Shown here one piece after another: positions 6,392 to 6,755 of a stretch of DNA of 6,755 bases. A program made the translations under genes and the position numbers. Below the pieces are notes generated by a model. That model did no database searches. It saw nothing but the letters and a program-made list of their open reading frames with translations, and was not told the DNA's origin. How positions within the stretch are numbered: the stretch's first letter is position 1; each line of letters starts with the position of its first letter. Source of the stretch: Klebsiella pneumoniae (GTDB lineage: Bacteria > Bacteroidota > Bacteroidia > Flavobacteriales > Flavobacteriaceae); NCBI GenBank assembly GCA_943325355.2, contig CALPPA020000093.1:1-6755 (forward strand), written 5' to 3'.

Positions 6392-6755
6392 ATGAAAAAA
6401 ATTACTCAAAAATTAATGCTAATAGGCATGTTAGTTTTAACAAGTGCATCTTTTGCACAAAAAAAGATTGCTTTTATAGGACAGGCTAGTACCTATAACG
6501 ATGATTTATCAGCGACAAATGTCGAATTTTTACCTGAAGGTGATACTGCTGCTGGAATATGGTTTATGGAAGATTTTGGTGTAAATACTCCGGGCATCAC
6601 GGTGAATTATTTGTCTTTTGAAGACGTTGCTGCTGGAGCTAATTTAAGTCAATACAATGCTATTTGGATTCAGTATGATCCAGAAACTTTTCCTAGCAGG
6701 CTTACAGATTTTCCAAGAAGTCGTCCAGAAGGAGATGGGACAAAACATAGTATGT
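6392..6755 (+). CDS. Secreted protein, DUF4960-like, cut by window end
   Basis: The first 121 residues are present and the frame is open at the window edge. Residues 1-22 form a classical Sec signal peptide with a probable cut after SASFA (Ala22) and no lipobox cysteine. The mature part begins QKKIAFIG, a strand-turn typical of a Rossmann-like fold, followed by an AAGIWFMEDF helix at 53-62, a second strand near 69-76, and YNAIWIQYD at 88-96. From memory this order (KIAFxG, then a strand ending in a YDxIWxxxD-like motif) resembles the DUF4960 family, which occurs in sugar-utilisation loci of Bacteroidota near GH32 genes. The family name is tentative. It starts 43 bases after the GH32 gene with no promoter box between, so the two are probably co-transcribed. 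A role in binding or handling the same glycan outside the cytoplasm is inference. Confidence 0.7.
   Translation, partial: MKKITQKLMLIGMLVLTSASFAQKKIAFIGQASTYNDDLSATNVEFLPEGDTAAGIWFMEDFGVNTPGITVNYLSFEDVAAGANLSQYNAIWIQYDPETFPSRLTDFPRSRPEGDGTKHSM

Overview
The window looks like a low-GC member of the Bacteroidota, most likely a flavobacterium-type genome. The reasons are very AT-rich intergenic DNA, TAnnTTTG-type promoter boxes, no clear Shine-Dalgarno sequences, and a hybrid two-component sensor/AraC regulator beside a lipoprotein glycosidase, which is the usual build of a polysaccharide utilisation locus (PUL).

Left part (1-1533): decayed accessory DNA. On the minus strand at 111-212 lies the last ~34 residues of a tyrosine recombinase, holding the GH motif and the likely catalytic tyrosine; the rest of that gene is not visible. 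A silent stretch follows. At 535-1260 on the plus strand is a conserved-looking hypothetical gene that seems broken: its natural start appears cut off by two compensating single-base changes, and its last 30 codons are separated by an in-frame TAG. It is visibly richer in G+C than what surrounds it (28 of 60 bases in 601-660 against 12 of 60 in 2641-2700, inside the sensor gene).

Right part (1534-6755): a carbohydrate-sensing and degrading locus. A 908-residue hybrid two-component system (1534-4260) joins a periplasmic sugar-binding domain, a membrane segment, a histidine kinase, a receiver and an AraC-type DNA-binding domain in one chain. A 546-base gap without genes follows. It carries two striking dyad symmetries: a two-tier 37-bp dyad at 4465-4501, and an 8-bp inverted repeat at 4716-4744 that spans the -33 box of the predicted promoter of the next gene. 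Then come a GH32-type lipoprotein glycosidase (4807-6348) and, 43 bases later, a secreted protein cut by the window end (6392 onward) that resembles the DUF4960 family.

Inferred working model: the sensor binds a mono- or short oligosaccharide in the periplasm, possibly fructose by analogy with the Bacteroides thetaiotaomicron fructan sensor BT1754. It then activates the GH32 gene and those after it through sites in the gap. No SusC/SusD pair is visible; it could lie beyond the right edge. The best candidates for something undescribed are the two operator-like dyads and the non-canonical GH32 active-site motif.
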